Origin: Isochrysis galbana
Taxonomy: Eukaryota; Haptophyta; Isochrysidales; Isochrysidaceae
Length of the DNA: 64,000 nt
Assembly (NCBI GenBank): GCA_018136815.1
Contig: CM030938.1
Coordinates: 2,521,028 to 2,585,027, forward strand
Direction of reading: 5' to 3'
Made by a program: the position numbers and the translations under genes. The notes below the pieces were generated by a model, which saw only the letters and a program-made list of their open reading frames with translations, had not been told where the DNA came from and ran no database searches. Below, one piece after another: positions 42,209 through 52,312 of the stretch. Positions within the stretch are counted from its first letter, which is position 1. The number at the start of each line of letters is the position of its first letter.

Positions 42209-42485
42209 CGCTGGCGGGTAGCCAAAAGTTCAATAGCGGGCGGCCCGAAAACCAGCAGCGCGATTTCCGCCGTTCCGGGAGATTTTAACTAAAAACTGGG
42301 GCTGCGAGCTTTTTTTAACTAAAAAATCTTGTCTTGCAAAGGGGGTCAGCACTAGGATTCAACTAGGACAACAAGAAAACTCTGACACCTTGGCTCTCTC
42401 CCCATGACCATGACCAGCTTTTTCTTCATTAGGTGGCGCCCTCTTCCCAGCCATTTTGGGCACTCTCCTCCGCCGGCGGGCTGTG

Positions 42486-44232
42486 ATGGCCTCCGGCGGG
42501 TCCAAGCTGCGCTCGAAGCTGACGGCAGACCATGCGTTCGGCGTGCTCCTCGGGCTAGTCCTGCTAGCGGGCGCGTTCCACCTGCATGAGGTCGGGATCA
42601 CACTGCTGCTCCCGCTCGAGCAGTCCGCCGGGCAGCGCTCGGCGCGCGCAGTCCGGCTGGCGAGGAGCAACAACCGTTCCTTGCTGCGAATTGCCCCGAC
42701 GGAGGCGTGCGCGATGGCCATGAGCTGCCCCGCCTGTCTCAGTGTCACCTCGCGTCACTGTCAGTGGGAGGGGGGCAGATGCGTGCCAGGGTTGCCCGGT
42801 TCGACAGATTGTGATCGTGTTGCTTCTGGGACGTCTACCTCGACTTCGAGCGTTCTGGCCAATCACATCGCTCGTGTGGTCGCGGACGCGGGGCTCCCGA
42901 AGGAGCACGTACAGATATTGCATGGAGACCGCCTTGTCACTGATTCCGCTGCGCGCCCCTCTGCACTGGAGATTGGGGCCACTCATTCGCGATGTGCGCA
43001 TCGCAAGCCGTATCACGTGGTGCTGACTGCCGCCTCCGGGACGTATCAAGAATGGCAAACTCGCATCGCCTACTATCACTACCGCAAGTTGAAGGTGCGT
43101 CCCCACCCCTGATTGGAGCGCGCTGTGCCACTCGCGGCGGTCGGCACGCTTCGTCTCCTCTCGTCCACGCATGACACCTCCGTGAATGTGCAGGAGAGAG
43201 CTCCATGCTCAGATCTGGGCGGCTTCACGCGGCTGCTCTCTACACCGGGGGGCTTACCTGATGGGCTCACAGACGAGATACCGACAATCATCACCAAGCA
43301 GCTTGGCTCAGGCCAATGTGACACCTGTGACCACGGATTTGTGGTGAATCGGCGTGCAGTCCTTTATCTCCACCAATTCTTGACGCCCCATGCAAGTAGT
43401 ACTTTGGGACGCTCGCGCGGACTAAAATTCCTGCTTATTGCCGCACTCATTGCAGGTGATGAATCGGCCGTGGTCTCTCAAGCAGCTGGCAGCGTCTCCA
43501 GAGTGGACTTCGCGCATCACGGAAGAGTACATTTTCGTGATGGAGACAGATCATTTGTTGCTCAAGCCGCCGCCTAACACAGCCACCCCTACCTCGCCTG
43601 TGGCGTTCGGCTTCTACTACATGACGTATAAGTATGACCCTCCAAAGTTGCGCCCAGTGGTCAAGCGCTGGTTCGATCCCGACAATGTTGACCCCGTCGG
43701 GCCTTCCCCGCTGATCATCCACAAAGCTCAACTGGCATCACTCCTCGATCCGTTCTGGCAGCTCAGTCTGGAGCTGAAACGTGATAAGGAGGCGAACGTT
43801 GCTTTTGGGTGGGTACTCGAAATGTGGGCTTGGGCGCTGGCTGCGGCACGAGCAGGTGTAAAGCATCAGGTACGTCCCTCCCGTGATCGCATGCTGCGCA
43901 TCCTTCTCTCAATTGCTGAGGCGCTGAGATCACGCGTCAATGAGCTGGTCGCGGTCCTCCGCTTGGTTTAGGTCCTCAAAACATTCCAGGCGGAGCCAGG
44001 CGGCGTAGGGATCAATGAGCTGAACCTTTACTACATTTATCACTACACATTCGACCTTGACGTCGCCGGCTGGAAATGGTCAAAGCGAGTCTTTATGGGC
44101 TCGTATCCGCCGAAACTCAGCGACCCGCCTCAAAGAGGGCCGCGTCAATCGATCCGCACCTTTGTCTCCATGGTGAACGAGGCCATCGACTCATTCGGGA
44201 ACACGTGGAGGCCCGGACCGAAGCCAAGATGA
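42486..44232 (+). CDS. Hydroxyproline O-arabinosyltransferase-like glycosyltransferase
   Basis: Four exons, 42486-43094, 43194-43343, 43456-43869 and 43972-44232, join in frame to give 477 residues. All three introns are GT-AG. A signal anchor (about residues 16-44) makes it a type II Golgi or ER protein. A Cys-rich stretch (about 77-102, SCPACLSVTSRHCQWEGGRC) looks like a PSI domain. The catalytic part matches plant HPAT and serine-galactosyltransferase proteins: YHVVLTAASGTYQEWQTRI, GGFTRLLS, DEIPT, VMNRPWSLKQL, EEYIFVMETDHLLLKP, DPVGPSPLIIHK, AFGWVLEMWAWALAA and YIYHYTFDLD. Known relatives add arabinose to Hyp, or galactose to Ser, on secreted Hyp-rich proteins. Donor sugar and target cannot be told apart here. 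Confidence 0.9.
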
Positions 44233-44570
44233 GGATGAGCACACGGTGAGACCTGAATGGACACCAAATGATTTTGGTATTGTAAGGACGGATGTCACAG
44301 CTCAATCTCTTCCACTGTTTCATCGCGGGCGAATCAGATCCCTATGAGGCCACCGCCGCCACACCATGTCCCTGAGGCTACGGGATAGGAGAGCTCAAAG
44401 ACTTCGAAAATTTGCAAATCTTTACCACCCATTTTGTGCCATGCGGCGGCTGCGTCCGTGGTGTGCTACATCCTTGCCCTCCGGGTCGAGTAAACCCCAC
44501 CTCTATCGCCTCTCCCAACGGAAGGTGCACGAACGCGAAGGCTACCAATAGACCCGCCAAAGGCCTAGGG

Positions 44571-44629
44571 CGGTCAAACAGGGGCTTCTTAACTATGAAT
44601 AAGGGTGCTTGGGCTGCATTTTTTGACCG
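44571..44629. repeat. Mini inverted-repeat element, copy 2
   Basis: The arms CGGTCAAA (44571-44578) and TTTGACCG (44622-44629) enclose a short AT-richer loop, the same arms as at 5262-5315. Confidence 0.5.
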
Positions 44630-44700
44630 TGGCGTGATGCCCAATAAAAAACTTCCAGGGGAGCCTCCTGCATCTTCGCCGAGAAATGGTGCGATTAGCA

Positions 44701-44785
44701 AATAAGTTTATACTTGGTTGACCATTGGGGGGGGCACGAGCCCCCCCCCTCTCCACTCCTCCCCCGCCATGGGGGAGGAAAGAAG
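44701..44785 (+). repeat. R2 5'-end fragment
   Basis: AATAAGTTTATACTTGGTTG followed by the G-run, CACGA and C-run hairpin and CTCCACTCCTCCC, as at 12024. Similarity ends after the GGGGGAGGAA block. A 5' piece without the 3' end is unusual for a retroelement and suggests later deletion. Confidence 0.7.
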
Positions 44786-45559
44786 GTGCAACTCGAGGTT
44801 CCCTTTTTTTGTCCACCCCCCCGTCTATTTAGGTATACAATTTGTATTGATCTCTAACTTAGCCCCTAGCTTGGACGTAGACCCACGGCCGCTCCACTCG
44901 CGGGGCACCCTAGAGCACTCCAACTTGGACGATCGTCCCGCCCTTGTTGAAGAATGCAACCCTCTTCCGCCTTCACCTTATTCCATCATCCGCCCCTTCC
45001 GCCTTCTCGCTTGGACAGAATGAGCGGCACTTTTTTTCTAAGACGTATAACAGAATGACTCCTCACGAAAATGTCTGCGTAAATGTCTATGTCTATTTGT
45101 CAGTTTGCTTCTCTAAGTTATGTTTAATCGCAATAGAATTAATTAAAGACAACCTACTTCAAGCAAAGAATGAACACATCAATGAAACAATTGTTCAAAT
45201 TGAACATATTAAGACTTGCATCATCAACATATACTAAACATCATTTGAATAAGGTGCAGTCCATAAAAGTACCCGAGTGAGCACTGACGTTCAGGAAAAT
45301 ATTTTCTAAGACATATACTACTCCCGAAGAAGCCTCAATGTATTTGTCAGTTTGCATCAGTAAGCTAGGTAACATCATGCAAAGATTCATTATAAAAAGA
45401 AGATAACTTCACCGATGCAGATTCTATAGCTTTTGAAAATAATCTAATTCTTAGGATTCAAAAATTAAGAAATCTTGCAGAAAGAGTAGCATCACTGAAA
45501 GATGACGATTGGAGAGATTAGTTGAGTATAGACTAATTTGAGAAGGTGACTTTCCTTGC
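44786..45559. other. AT-rich island, no supported gene
   Basis: 45030-45500 is clearly AT-richer than its surroundings. It carries a diverged internal duplication: TTTGTCAGTTTGC occurs at about 45098 and 45343 with related flanks. The block GCACTCCAACTTGGACGATC through GAAGAATGCAACC at 44914-44963 recurs at 45560-45611. A 97-codon frame (44944-45237) is not credible. Confidence 0.4.
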
Positions 45560-45676
45560 AGTGCCACTCCAACTTGGACGATCGTCCCGCCCTTGTTGAA
45601 GAATGCAACCATGCCCACTGCCCTTGTTGAAGAATGCAACCATGCCCGCTGCCCGAGTTGAAGAATGCAACCACGT
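45560..45676. repeat. Tandem GTTGAAGAATGCAACC repeat
   Basis: Three units of roughly 31-35 bp share GTTGAAGAATGCAACCA and a CCCACTGCCC-type linker. The first unit is preceded by the block also found at 44914. Confidence 0.75.
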
Positions 45677-45790
45677 GGGGAAAGGGGGAGGGGGTTGCTA
45701 GGGGTTAATTAAGGTTGGATGGAAGGGAGGTTCACAAGCACACTGCCTCACGCCGCACGTGTAGCGGAGATTTTTAAGAAGGTTTTTTTA
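45676..45790. repeat. Repeat R4, inverted copy
   Basis: Matches 27398-27505 in reverse complement: GGGGGAGGGGGTTG, TAGGGGTTAA, AGCACACTGCCTCACGCCGC and a TTTTTAAGAAGGTTTTTTTA end. Confidence 0.75.
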
Positions 45791-46119
45791 TTATTATGGA
45801 TAAGGTGCTGTCCATAAATAAGATGACCTCGCCTTTTCGCCGCCACTCACGCACGCCCGCGCCCGCACCCTCTCCCCAATACCAATACTGCGATACTGCG
45901 AGGCGACCCCATGCGCTTCAGGACCTTGCGCCATATACCTCTTCGCGGCACTGGCGTTGAGGTAAATGTTTTCTTGGGCATATACTAAAATGCCTACTTG
46001 TTGCGTTGCGGGGAGCGCCCGAGCGCTCTCCATGCCCTGCGACACGTTCTATTCTTAGAACGTGTAACGTGTGTCGGAGCGAAGCTCGTTTCCTCTTTGG
46101 AAACGAGTCGCGAGGGCGC
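45791..46119. repeat. Intergenic with repeat R3, copy 2
   Basis: 46003-46064 matches 31816-31893, including the ACACGTTCT/AGAACGTGT hairpin. No gene. Confidence 0.55.
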
Positions 46120-46227
46120 ACCGGCGGCTAGCGCGGCGCACGGTTCATCCGGGGAGCCCGGAACAGGCTCATCGGGAGAACGGCTCCCCGCCAGCTCAAT
46201 GGGGCGAGGGATATAAATCAAACAAAA

Positions 46228-47877
46228 AAAAACATCTGAAGATTCTGGGCTACACACCTACTACTGACTGGGACTGGTCTCCCTTCTCTACTTGCATCGC
46301 CCTTACTTCCCTCCCTCCACCTCTTCCCCTGCCCCCCTTCTTTCCTTTTTCTTCGGTTTCCGGGGTCCGGCCTTGGTGCGCTACCTAAGGCCTGGTTCGG
46401 AGTGCGGGGGCCGGGCAGGCCTGCTGTGTCTTCTCTCTTGGCGTTCGCGTCTGCCTTCGCTCGCGCCTGTTGTGACAGTGGCGCCGGGTCGGCTGCGTCT
46501 CTGGTGTTGACCTTGTTCTACGTTTTGTTGGCTTATTCGTCTTTGTTTTGTTGCTCCTTGGTTTCCTCGACAGCGTGTGCTATCCTCAGCTTTGTGGCTA
46601 GATTTACTAGTTCCTTGCTGGGTTTGAGCCCGCCGTTGTCGTTCATACTGAAAACGGGCCTCAAGTCGCTTATGTCTATCCGTTTTTTGGGTTGTCTACC
46701 CATGCCCGCTTGGGCGGTTCTTGCCGCGTCGGTCTCGTTTGCGAAGTGAGGCGTCTTTGAACGCGCTCGCCAGTGCCTTGTTGGAGGCCCGCGGGATCTC
46801 TTTGAATTTCTCGTCGAGAGTTTGATACTTGACCGCGATCGGGCAGGGGATACCTGCCTTGCGAAAGTCCGCCACGTCCTTGAATTCTTCGCGGAATTGA
46901 TTGGCGCAGTCCGCCGTGACGAGAATCTCCCAAGGGCCGGAGGCGCTCTTAGACAAGAATTCGGGCTCGAGGTCTACGCCCTCCAACTTGTTGAGGTGTG
47001 CGACGATCGCGCCTAGGACCTCTTCGTCCTTGGCCTTATGTCCCTTCTCGTACGCCGTGAAGGTGATTATGATCTTGTGGGAGTCTGGAAATTCGGCTTC
47101 CTCCTCGGGCTCTGGCTCTAGGTCTTCGTCGAGTAGGGCCACCTGTGTGACCGGGGCGGGGGGCGGGGTTAGCCTCGCGTACGTTCTCGTATCCCTAGCG
47201 TCCATATGGCCCAATGTTGCCATTGTGTGGTCGCCCCCTTCCGAGGGATATGTGTGGCTTGTGCTTTGTGGTGGCCCTCTCTCAAGGTGGTGGTTGTTGT
47301 GGTAGGCCTCCTGGGCCTGTGCCGCTTGCGTCAATCGCGCGCCTGGGGCGCGCTCGTCTGCTTGGCCTTCGGCTTCGGCGGCGCTGGAGAGTACCCCTCT
47401 TGTGTTGCCTCTCCTTTTGCTCTTGTGCCCCTTGCTGGGGGACCTAGTCTGCTCTTTGTCCAACTCCTTGTTTTGATGCGGCATTCCCCCATGGGGGTTC
47501 TGCTGTAGATGGTGCCGGGCCGGCCCCTCGCGCCGGAGCGCGAGGGTGGTACTGCGGCTGTGTAGGGTCCCGGCCCGGAGGCCTTCCCTTTGGAAGCGTC
47601 CCACTGGTGTGGGGTGGCTGGTGTGGCTGTGTGTTGTGTAGGGGGTGTGCTGCATGATGGCTGCTGCCAGCATGGCGGCCTTGTTCGTGGCGTTCGCGGT
47701 GGTTCGCGGGCGTGGCAGGCTGGCTCCTGTGCCCACCTGGCTGGGAGGGTCGTCCTGACGCGGTCGCTTCGGCGACAGCGGCGTGTCACTCAAGCCTTCG
47801 TCCATCTCGGCGAGGGCAGCGGCAGCGAGGGAGGGCGGCGGCGCGCGCTCCATGACCCTATCAGTTTACTGATAGTT
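46228..47877 (-). mobile_element. LINE-derived element with 19-bp target-site duplication
   Basis: A 1,650-bp minus-strand insertion flanked by a perfect 19-bp duplication, GGATATAAATCAAACAAAA, at 46209-46227 and 47878-47896. It starts with an 18-base palindrome (CTATCAGT-AA-ACTGATAG, 47858-47875) four bases before ORF1. It carries an intact ORF1 (46696-47853), no ORF2, and about 470 bases of 3' region ending AGCCCAGAATCTTCAGATG plus a T-run. It must have moved in trans or lost ORF2 before insertion. The 3' region recurs at 61345-61549. Confidence 0.85.
46696..47853 (-). CDS. LINE ORF1-like protein
   Basis: An intact ATG-started frame of 385 residues (MERAPPPSL) inside the nested element. 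The first 230 residues are basic, His/Thr/Pro-rich and disordered. An acidic patch (DEDLEPEPEEEAEF) is followed by a compact domain, about residues 260-350: KIIITFTAYEKGHKAKDEEV, LNKLEGVDLEPEF, GPWEILVTAD, then a basic tail. The alternation of strands and helices is like the RNA-binding (RRM-like) part of LINE ORF1 proteins. A frameshifted relative starts at 28382. Confidence 0.7.
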   Translation of the reverse strand: MERAPPPSLAAAALAEMDEGLSDTPLSPKRPRQDDPPSQVGTGASLPRPRTTANATNKAAMLAAAIMQHTPYTTHSHTSHPTPVGRFQREGLRAGTLHSRSTTLALRREGPARHHLQQNPHGGMPHQNKELDKEQTRSPSKGHKSKRRGNTRGVLSSAAEAEGQADERAPGARLTQAAQAQEAYHNNHHLERGPPQSTSHTYPSEGGDHTMATLGHMDARDTRTYARLTPPPAPVTQVALLDEDLEPEPEEEAEFPDSHKIIITFTAYEKGHKAKDEEVLGAIVAHLNKLEGVDLEPEFLSKSASGPWEILVTADCANQFREEFKDVADFRKAGIPCPIAVKYQTLDEKFKEIPRASNKALASAFKDASLRKRDRRGKNRPSGHG

Positions 47878-48036
47878 GGATATAAATCAAACAAAAGACT
47901 CGAATACCCGCTGGCCGAGGAATACGCAATAGAAGGAAACACGCCGCTCGATAAAACGGGAGTGGTACATTTGACGAGAGCCCTACAAAAGACGAGCAAC
48001 AAGCGACAGCGCCCGGAATCTCCAGATTTTTGTTTT

Positions 48037-48360
48037 CAGGTTCCTCATTCATCGGTGGAAGTGCGGCGGTCAGCTGCTCAACGCTCAACTCTCAACTTTG
48101 GATTCAGGCCAAGGAGGCCGCGTCATTACGTATCGCGGAGGCAGTCGCCGAGGACCGAGGATGCAGGAGAAAGGATGACGAAGAGGGTGAAGCGCTGCAC
48201 TGGTGTTTAAGTGTGGCTTTAAAAATGTATGTAAGTAATGTTAAATATGTGATGTTAAAACTAAATGATTTTATTATGGCAAGCTAACTATTATAAATTA
48301 ACCATGGACATTTGATCGCTCAACCAACAGAGTCTATCTGATATTCGACGGAACGCGACC
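48037..48360. other. Intergenic
   Basis: Ordinary sequence ending in an AT-rich stretch (48215-48310). No gene seen. Confidence 0.45.
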
Positions 48361-49821
48361 TTAGACAAGAGGGACGTGTTGCACCTCCAAGCAGCAAGCA
48401 AGGATACGCCGGAGCATCACGGGGGCTCCGCAAAAGCCTGGCCCCGTGTGCTCAGGGTCAAAGGCACCTGCCGAGTGAAGCTCAAGATACTGCTGCACAA
48501 ACATACGCTCAGCCTCCGCGCGCAACACGTCTGCGCCGATGCACTCATTCACGAAAAGCGACATCACAAGGTTTTCCGGACTAAGCTGCCCCGCAAGTGA
48601 CAACTCAGCCAGACGGCGGAGTGATGGCACTCGCGCACCTCCTGTTCTATAACTGCCCCTTCCGGCCGAAGAGGTCGCCGAGTTGAGGTCCATCGGCCCC
48701 ATCCCATCTACGTCTCTAGCGGTGTGGTGCCACCGAAGCGGGTGAGGAGTCACCGCAAAGGGATGGTAGTCAGCACCACGTAAGTGCAGCAAGTTAGCAC
48801 CCAACCCCATGGCGCGCAATTCGCGCACGCCAACGAAGGCGCCGGCTTCCACGAGAAGCGCGATTGTCTCAATCAAATTGATTAAGCTCTCTTGGCAGGA
48901 TGCTGAGGTATCACTTCCAGACCGGTCATGGGCAGCGTTGCTCGGCTGCGGGGCGACGAGACTCCAAACCCCGCAAAGATTCGCCCGGCGGGCTGCAAAG
49001 CCAGCAAGAGCGACAGAAATGCACCCGTGACCTTGCCCGGTGCGTGCGCACGCGCTCGCTTTGGCATGGAGCAACAACTGCACTGTCTCAGGGGCAGCTC
49101 GTCTGCTCGCGGAGAGAATAGGCCGCTCGAGGGATTTTGTGACAGAATGCACATCCGCACCATTTGAGAGGAGCAGTGTGACGCACTCACAGCCTCGCTG
49201 GAAGTCCTCGCAGCCGGCGGCGCAGTGCAGCGGGGTGCGCAGCTCCTTATCTCGTGCGGAGATGAGTTGTGGCGCACGAGTAAGAACCAGCTCGGAGCAG
49301 CTGACGCAGCCTGCGGCGCAGCAAAGGTGCAGTGGGCCCTGGCCATCAACCTTGCGTCGCACTTTGTCCAAACGCGAGCCTGCCTTTACCAGCATGGCCA
49401 CGGCCTCGCAGTCCGTCTCGCGTGTGTGCTCACAGCACAGCAGCACCGGCGTCGCGCCGCTGCGAGCGCGCATGGCAAGCAGTTTGGGCGCCCTGTGCAC
49501 CAGCAGCTGCAGCGTGCGCAGCGCGCCCGCCTCACAAACGGCGTGAAGTAGCGTCTTCTTGTCGCCGACTCCGTGCTCTGTCCCGTTGCGGCAGCGGGAG
49601 CCGGGCAGCGGGCAGCGGAGCAGCGGCTGTGCATCAGCTCGCGCCAGGAGCCAGACCACTGACTGCACGTCGTCCTGGAGCGCGGCGGCGAGCAGCGGGT
49701 GGCACGCTGGCTGACGAGCGAGACTCGTCTCCTCATCTGGGTGCCCGCCCGACGACGACGCGCCCAGTGACGGCGCAGCGACGGCCGCATAGTGCCGAGG
49801 CGATCTCTGCTCGTGCACCAT
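48361..49821 (-). CDS. Ankyrin-repeat protein
   Basis: A single exon of 486 residues from the ATG at 49821. About six ankyrin repeats lie between residues 40 and 330, with cores KTLLHAVCEAGALRTLQLLV, GATPVLLCCEHTRE, GPLHLCCAAGCVSCSELVL, RTPLHCAAGCEDF and PILSASRRAAPETVQLLL. The C-terminal 150 residues lack repeats and include RVPSLRRLAELSLAGQL and a Cys-containing end. This tail is not a SOCS or F-box that I can recognise. Probably a protein-interaction adaptor. Cys-rich repeats resemble the broken ankyrin gene at 2312-3263. Confidence 0.8.
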   Translation of the reverse strand: MVHEQRSPRHYAAVAAPSLGASSSGGHPDEETSLARQPACHPLLAAALQDDVQSVVWLLARADAQPLLRCPLPGSRCRNGTEHGVGDKKTLLHAVCEAGALRTLQLLVHRAPKLLAMRARSGATPVLLCCEHTRETDCEAVAMLVKAGSRLDKVRRKVDGQGPLHLCCAAGCVSCSELVLTRAPQLISARDKELRTPLHCAAGCEDFQRGCECVTLLLSNGADVHSVTKSLERPILSASRRAAPETVQLLLHAKASACARTGQGHGCISVALAGFAARRANLCGVWSLVAPQPSNAAHDRSGSDTSASCQESLINLIETIALLVEAGAFVGVRELRAMGLGANLLHLRGADYHPFAVTPHPLRWHHTARDVDGMGPMDLNSATSSAGRGSYRTGGARVPSLRRLAELSLAGQLSPENLVMSLFVNECIGADVLRAEAERMFVQQYLELHSAGAFDPEHTGPGFCGAPVMLRRILACCLEVQHVPLV

Positions 49822-50322
49822 CGTAGCCCGGTCACACGCAATGAGGTGCGGTAGGGCACCATCTACATTCTAGGTAGGGTATTGTGTAGACTTAAGTGAG
49901 TTCTTTTATATATGTTACCCCCCAGGAGCCAACGCCCCCCAGGAGCTCTCGGGGGCCCCCAGGAGCTATCGGGGGGAAATTTTAGAGGGTTTTTGCAGCG
50001 ACTCCACGGGGACTCAAGAGTGGCCGAGTCAACAGGCTTGATTCCCCGTTGAGTCGCTGTTGGGTCGCTCTTGCAAAAGACCAAATCAGACGGCGGAGAC
50101 CCAACAGAGGGCTCCTCAACCAATCTCGCGCCGCCAGAGCGCGCTGGCCAGCGATGCCCACCCAGCCCTTCACGGCGCGAGAGCTGGAGGACTGCAGACT
50201 GGCCATGTTTCTGGCGCTGGAGGAGCGGAGAGGCAGGGCGCGCAAGAGGGCTCGCGACGGGCCGGACGCCGCCACAGATGACTTCTGGGAACTCGCCTTT
50301 ATGGCGGTGGCAGCGGAGGTGC
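49822..50322. other. Intergenic with a dispersed motif
   Basis: 49905-49945 repeats the CCCCCCAGGAGCCAACGCCC phrase of 18360-18395, with GGAGCT(C/A)TCGGGGG duplicated beside it. Open frames to the right are probably decayed element sequence. No gene called. Confidence 0.4.
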
Positions 50323-51003
50323 TCATGCGGACGACGCGGCGAAGGGCGTCGGTGAACTCCCCCATGATGCGTCGGAATAAACTTCAATGTCCGGACGGTT
50401 GCCGTTGAATTTAATCCCCAGATGCCTAGTGTTGTGAAGGTAGGCTAGCGCGCCGAGGGCGGCGGAATGATTCGACGGACTGGGATCATGCATAAATTGA
50501 CAAAGGAAGCTCGAGACGAATGAGATGTCAGGCCTCGTGCAATTAGCAACCCAAAGTATGCATCCCATGAGGGATAAGAATGGCTTATCGCGCATGGCAG
50601 CTCGTTCCTCATCGTTGTTAGCGCCGTTCATCTTCATAAATCCCTCAACATCGGAGGAGCGAACGGGAACCGAGTAGGGTTGAGAAGACGTTGATAGAAA
50701 TTTCTACGATGCGGTTTGGATATAGTTGTCTTGATTGATGGTCATTGTTTTGTTGTCGTAGTCCCTGGTGAGGCTCATGCCGCAGAAGAGCGATGGCGGC
50801 TTAGGGGCGCTACAAGCAAAACGAGCGGTGTATTGTTGGATGAAGGAGTCGAGTTGGGTTCCGCCGCTTTTGGTTCGAGGATACCCGATGAGCAGATTGT
50901 CGACGTAGAGTCCGATCTTAATTAGAATGCCATCGAGGGTACGCTTGAAGATATTGGGCTCGGCTGGACAGCGAATGAATCCTTCGGCCCACATCGCCGT
51001 CAT
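50323..51003 (-). pseudogene. Ty1/copia reverse transcriptase/RNase H fragment
   Basis: One frame with a single in-frame TAG near 50700 gives GLYVDNLLIGYP (the YVDD box with the second Asp changed to Asn), then FCGMSLTRDYDNKTM, and after the stop FLSLMGCILWVANCTRPDIS, GALAYLHNTRHLGIKF and VYSDASWG. These are standard copia motifs in the right order. The 5' portion (gag, protease, integrase) is missing. It is dead. The matching RNase H end and LTR at 51800-52489 lie on the opposite strand. Confidence 0.85.
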
Positions 51004-51095
51004 TCCGTCCCACCCCGACCCGTCTCTCCTCGAAGCGGACGCGCTCCTCGACGTCTACCTCGACGAGTGTTCCCCGCCCGGCACCAAATGAAGGC

Positions 51096-51780
51096 AAACG
51101 ACCTTGGCCAGCGAGGCGAGCGTGGGAGAGGCAGGGGGGGCCAGGGGCTGAGCCCGAGCCTCCACTGCCCCCTAAGCTGCCCTTGCTGGCCCTCTGGGAG
51201 CCCCCAAAGGACCTCTGAGAGCAGGCCATGGCGCGCCGCATGGCGACGCCCCGCAGGGAGAGAGACTGAGGAGAATGGAGAGAGGGAGAGGGGGGGATTT
51301 GCACACACCCCGATGGAGTGCGGTGAGAAACATGAAACAGGCCCCGTTTGCGTCAGCAAACGGGTAGGGGACGGCTGGCGATAGGAGGGAGAGAGAAGGG
51401 AGTGACTCAAGGTCGAGGAGAGTACCCTGAGGGTGGCGCAGGTTACTCGAGTCGCAGTCATTTATTTCTCGAGGATTGCTCACGGCGCGAGCTGGTAAGG
51501 GTCGTTCTTCTTTGGTGACGAGAGTCTCCCCCCCCCCCCCCGGTGCTTTTTCCCGGAGAGTCGTCCGACGTAGGTCGGTCCGCCTCAATGGGGTTTCCCT
51601 CATTTTAACTTGTGGGGAGTTAGAATGGGAGCCGGGGGCCTGCGATTGGGGAGATTTGAAGGGGTGCATAGGTGTATGTGTCTGTGGCATCAGCACGCCT
51701 CAAGGAGTACGGGCAGGTGCACTGAGGGCTGTCGTGTTAGTGCCGGGCTAGTGAGAGTAGTGGTACTAATGCTCAGTTAG
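51096..51780 (+). mobile_element. R1 copy B, 5'-truncated
   Basis: Matches 37971-38897 from the shared GC-rich core (GGCCAGCGAGGCGAGCGTGG) to the 3' end (GTGGTACTAATGCTCAGTTAG). The 5' hairpin part is missing, as expected from 5' truncation during retrotransposition. It sits between two oppositely oriented copia fragments. No duplication was identified. Confidence 0.8.
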
Positions 51781-51799
51781 ATTATTATCAAAGCAGATT

Positions 51800-52160
51800 A
51801 CTCTCTTCCGGTTGCTATCCATTGCGACAACTCAGCAACAACCGCCTCGATAAAGAATCCTCGTGTCACAGCTGGTGTCACGGCTTGTACTCGTCACTAC
51901 GAAAATTGGCTTTGTTTGGTTTGGCCGCAAGCAATTTCTGCTCGATCTTGTCTCTACTCCTTCGTGGCTGTCGACCAACAACCAAATTGCCGACATGATG
52001 ACTAAGGCTGAGACTAAGGCTCTAGAAAAAGGGAAGTTCGTTTCGTTCCGCAACAAGCAACAAGTCGCTCGGATCATTTTAGCGACTTGTCGCGCTTCCG
52101 CATGTCCCACCGGTCAACCTGCAAACTCTCTTAGAGAGTTGTCAGGCCTCATGCCGTAGT
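51800..52160 (+). pseudogene. Ty1/copia RNase H C-terminal fragment
   Basis: AIHCDNSATTASIKNPR (the DN...NP segment with the active-site Asp), then after a frameshift FLLDLVSTPSWLSTNNQIAD and MMTKAETKALEKGKF, the usual end of a copia polyprotein (compare ADILTKALP). The stop at about 52159 is followed by 150 bases to the LTR. Confidence 0.8.
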
Positions 52161-52312
52161 GGAGCCATTACGCCTTTATCGGCCTAATGAGAATCCTTCG
52201 TCGGCCTATGCGTCATCTCGCTTGAGCTCGATTCAGTCCTGACGTATGCTTGTACTTTCATTGGGAATGACGTCGGATGGGAAATAGGGATTCGCCTTTG
52301 GCGATGGGGGAG

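Larger units (their letters stand above)
46120..48036 (+). pseudogene. Old LINE ORF2 fragment split by a nested insertion
   Basis: On the plus strand, 46140-46227 encodes PPAQWGEGYKSNK and 47878-48036 encodes YKSNKRLEYPLAEEYAIEG and TRALQKTSNKRQR. Placed together across the duplicated YKSNK codons, they follow the 25131-26291 LINE frame (TPLKWGSAYDGPADT, YPLPQEYTLKG, LAGKKSKRQK). The fragment is short and decayed on both sides. Confidence 0.7.

Noticed and set aside
46071..46388. 105-codon frame spanning the insertion border
   Set aside because: It is a by-product of the nested element joining old LINE codons to the T-tail region.
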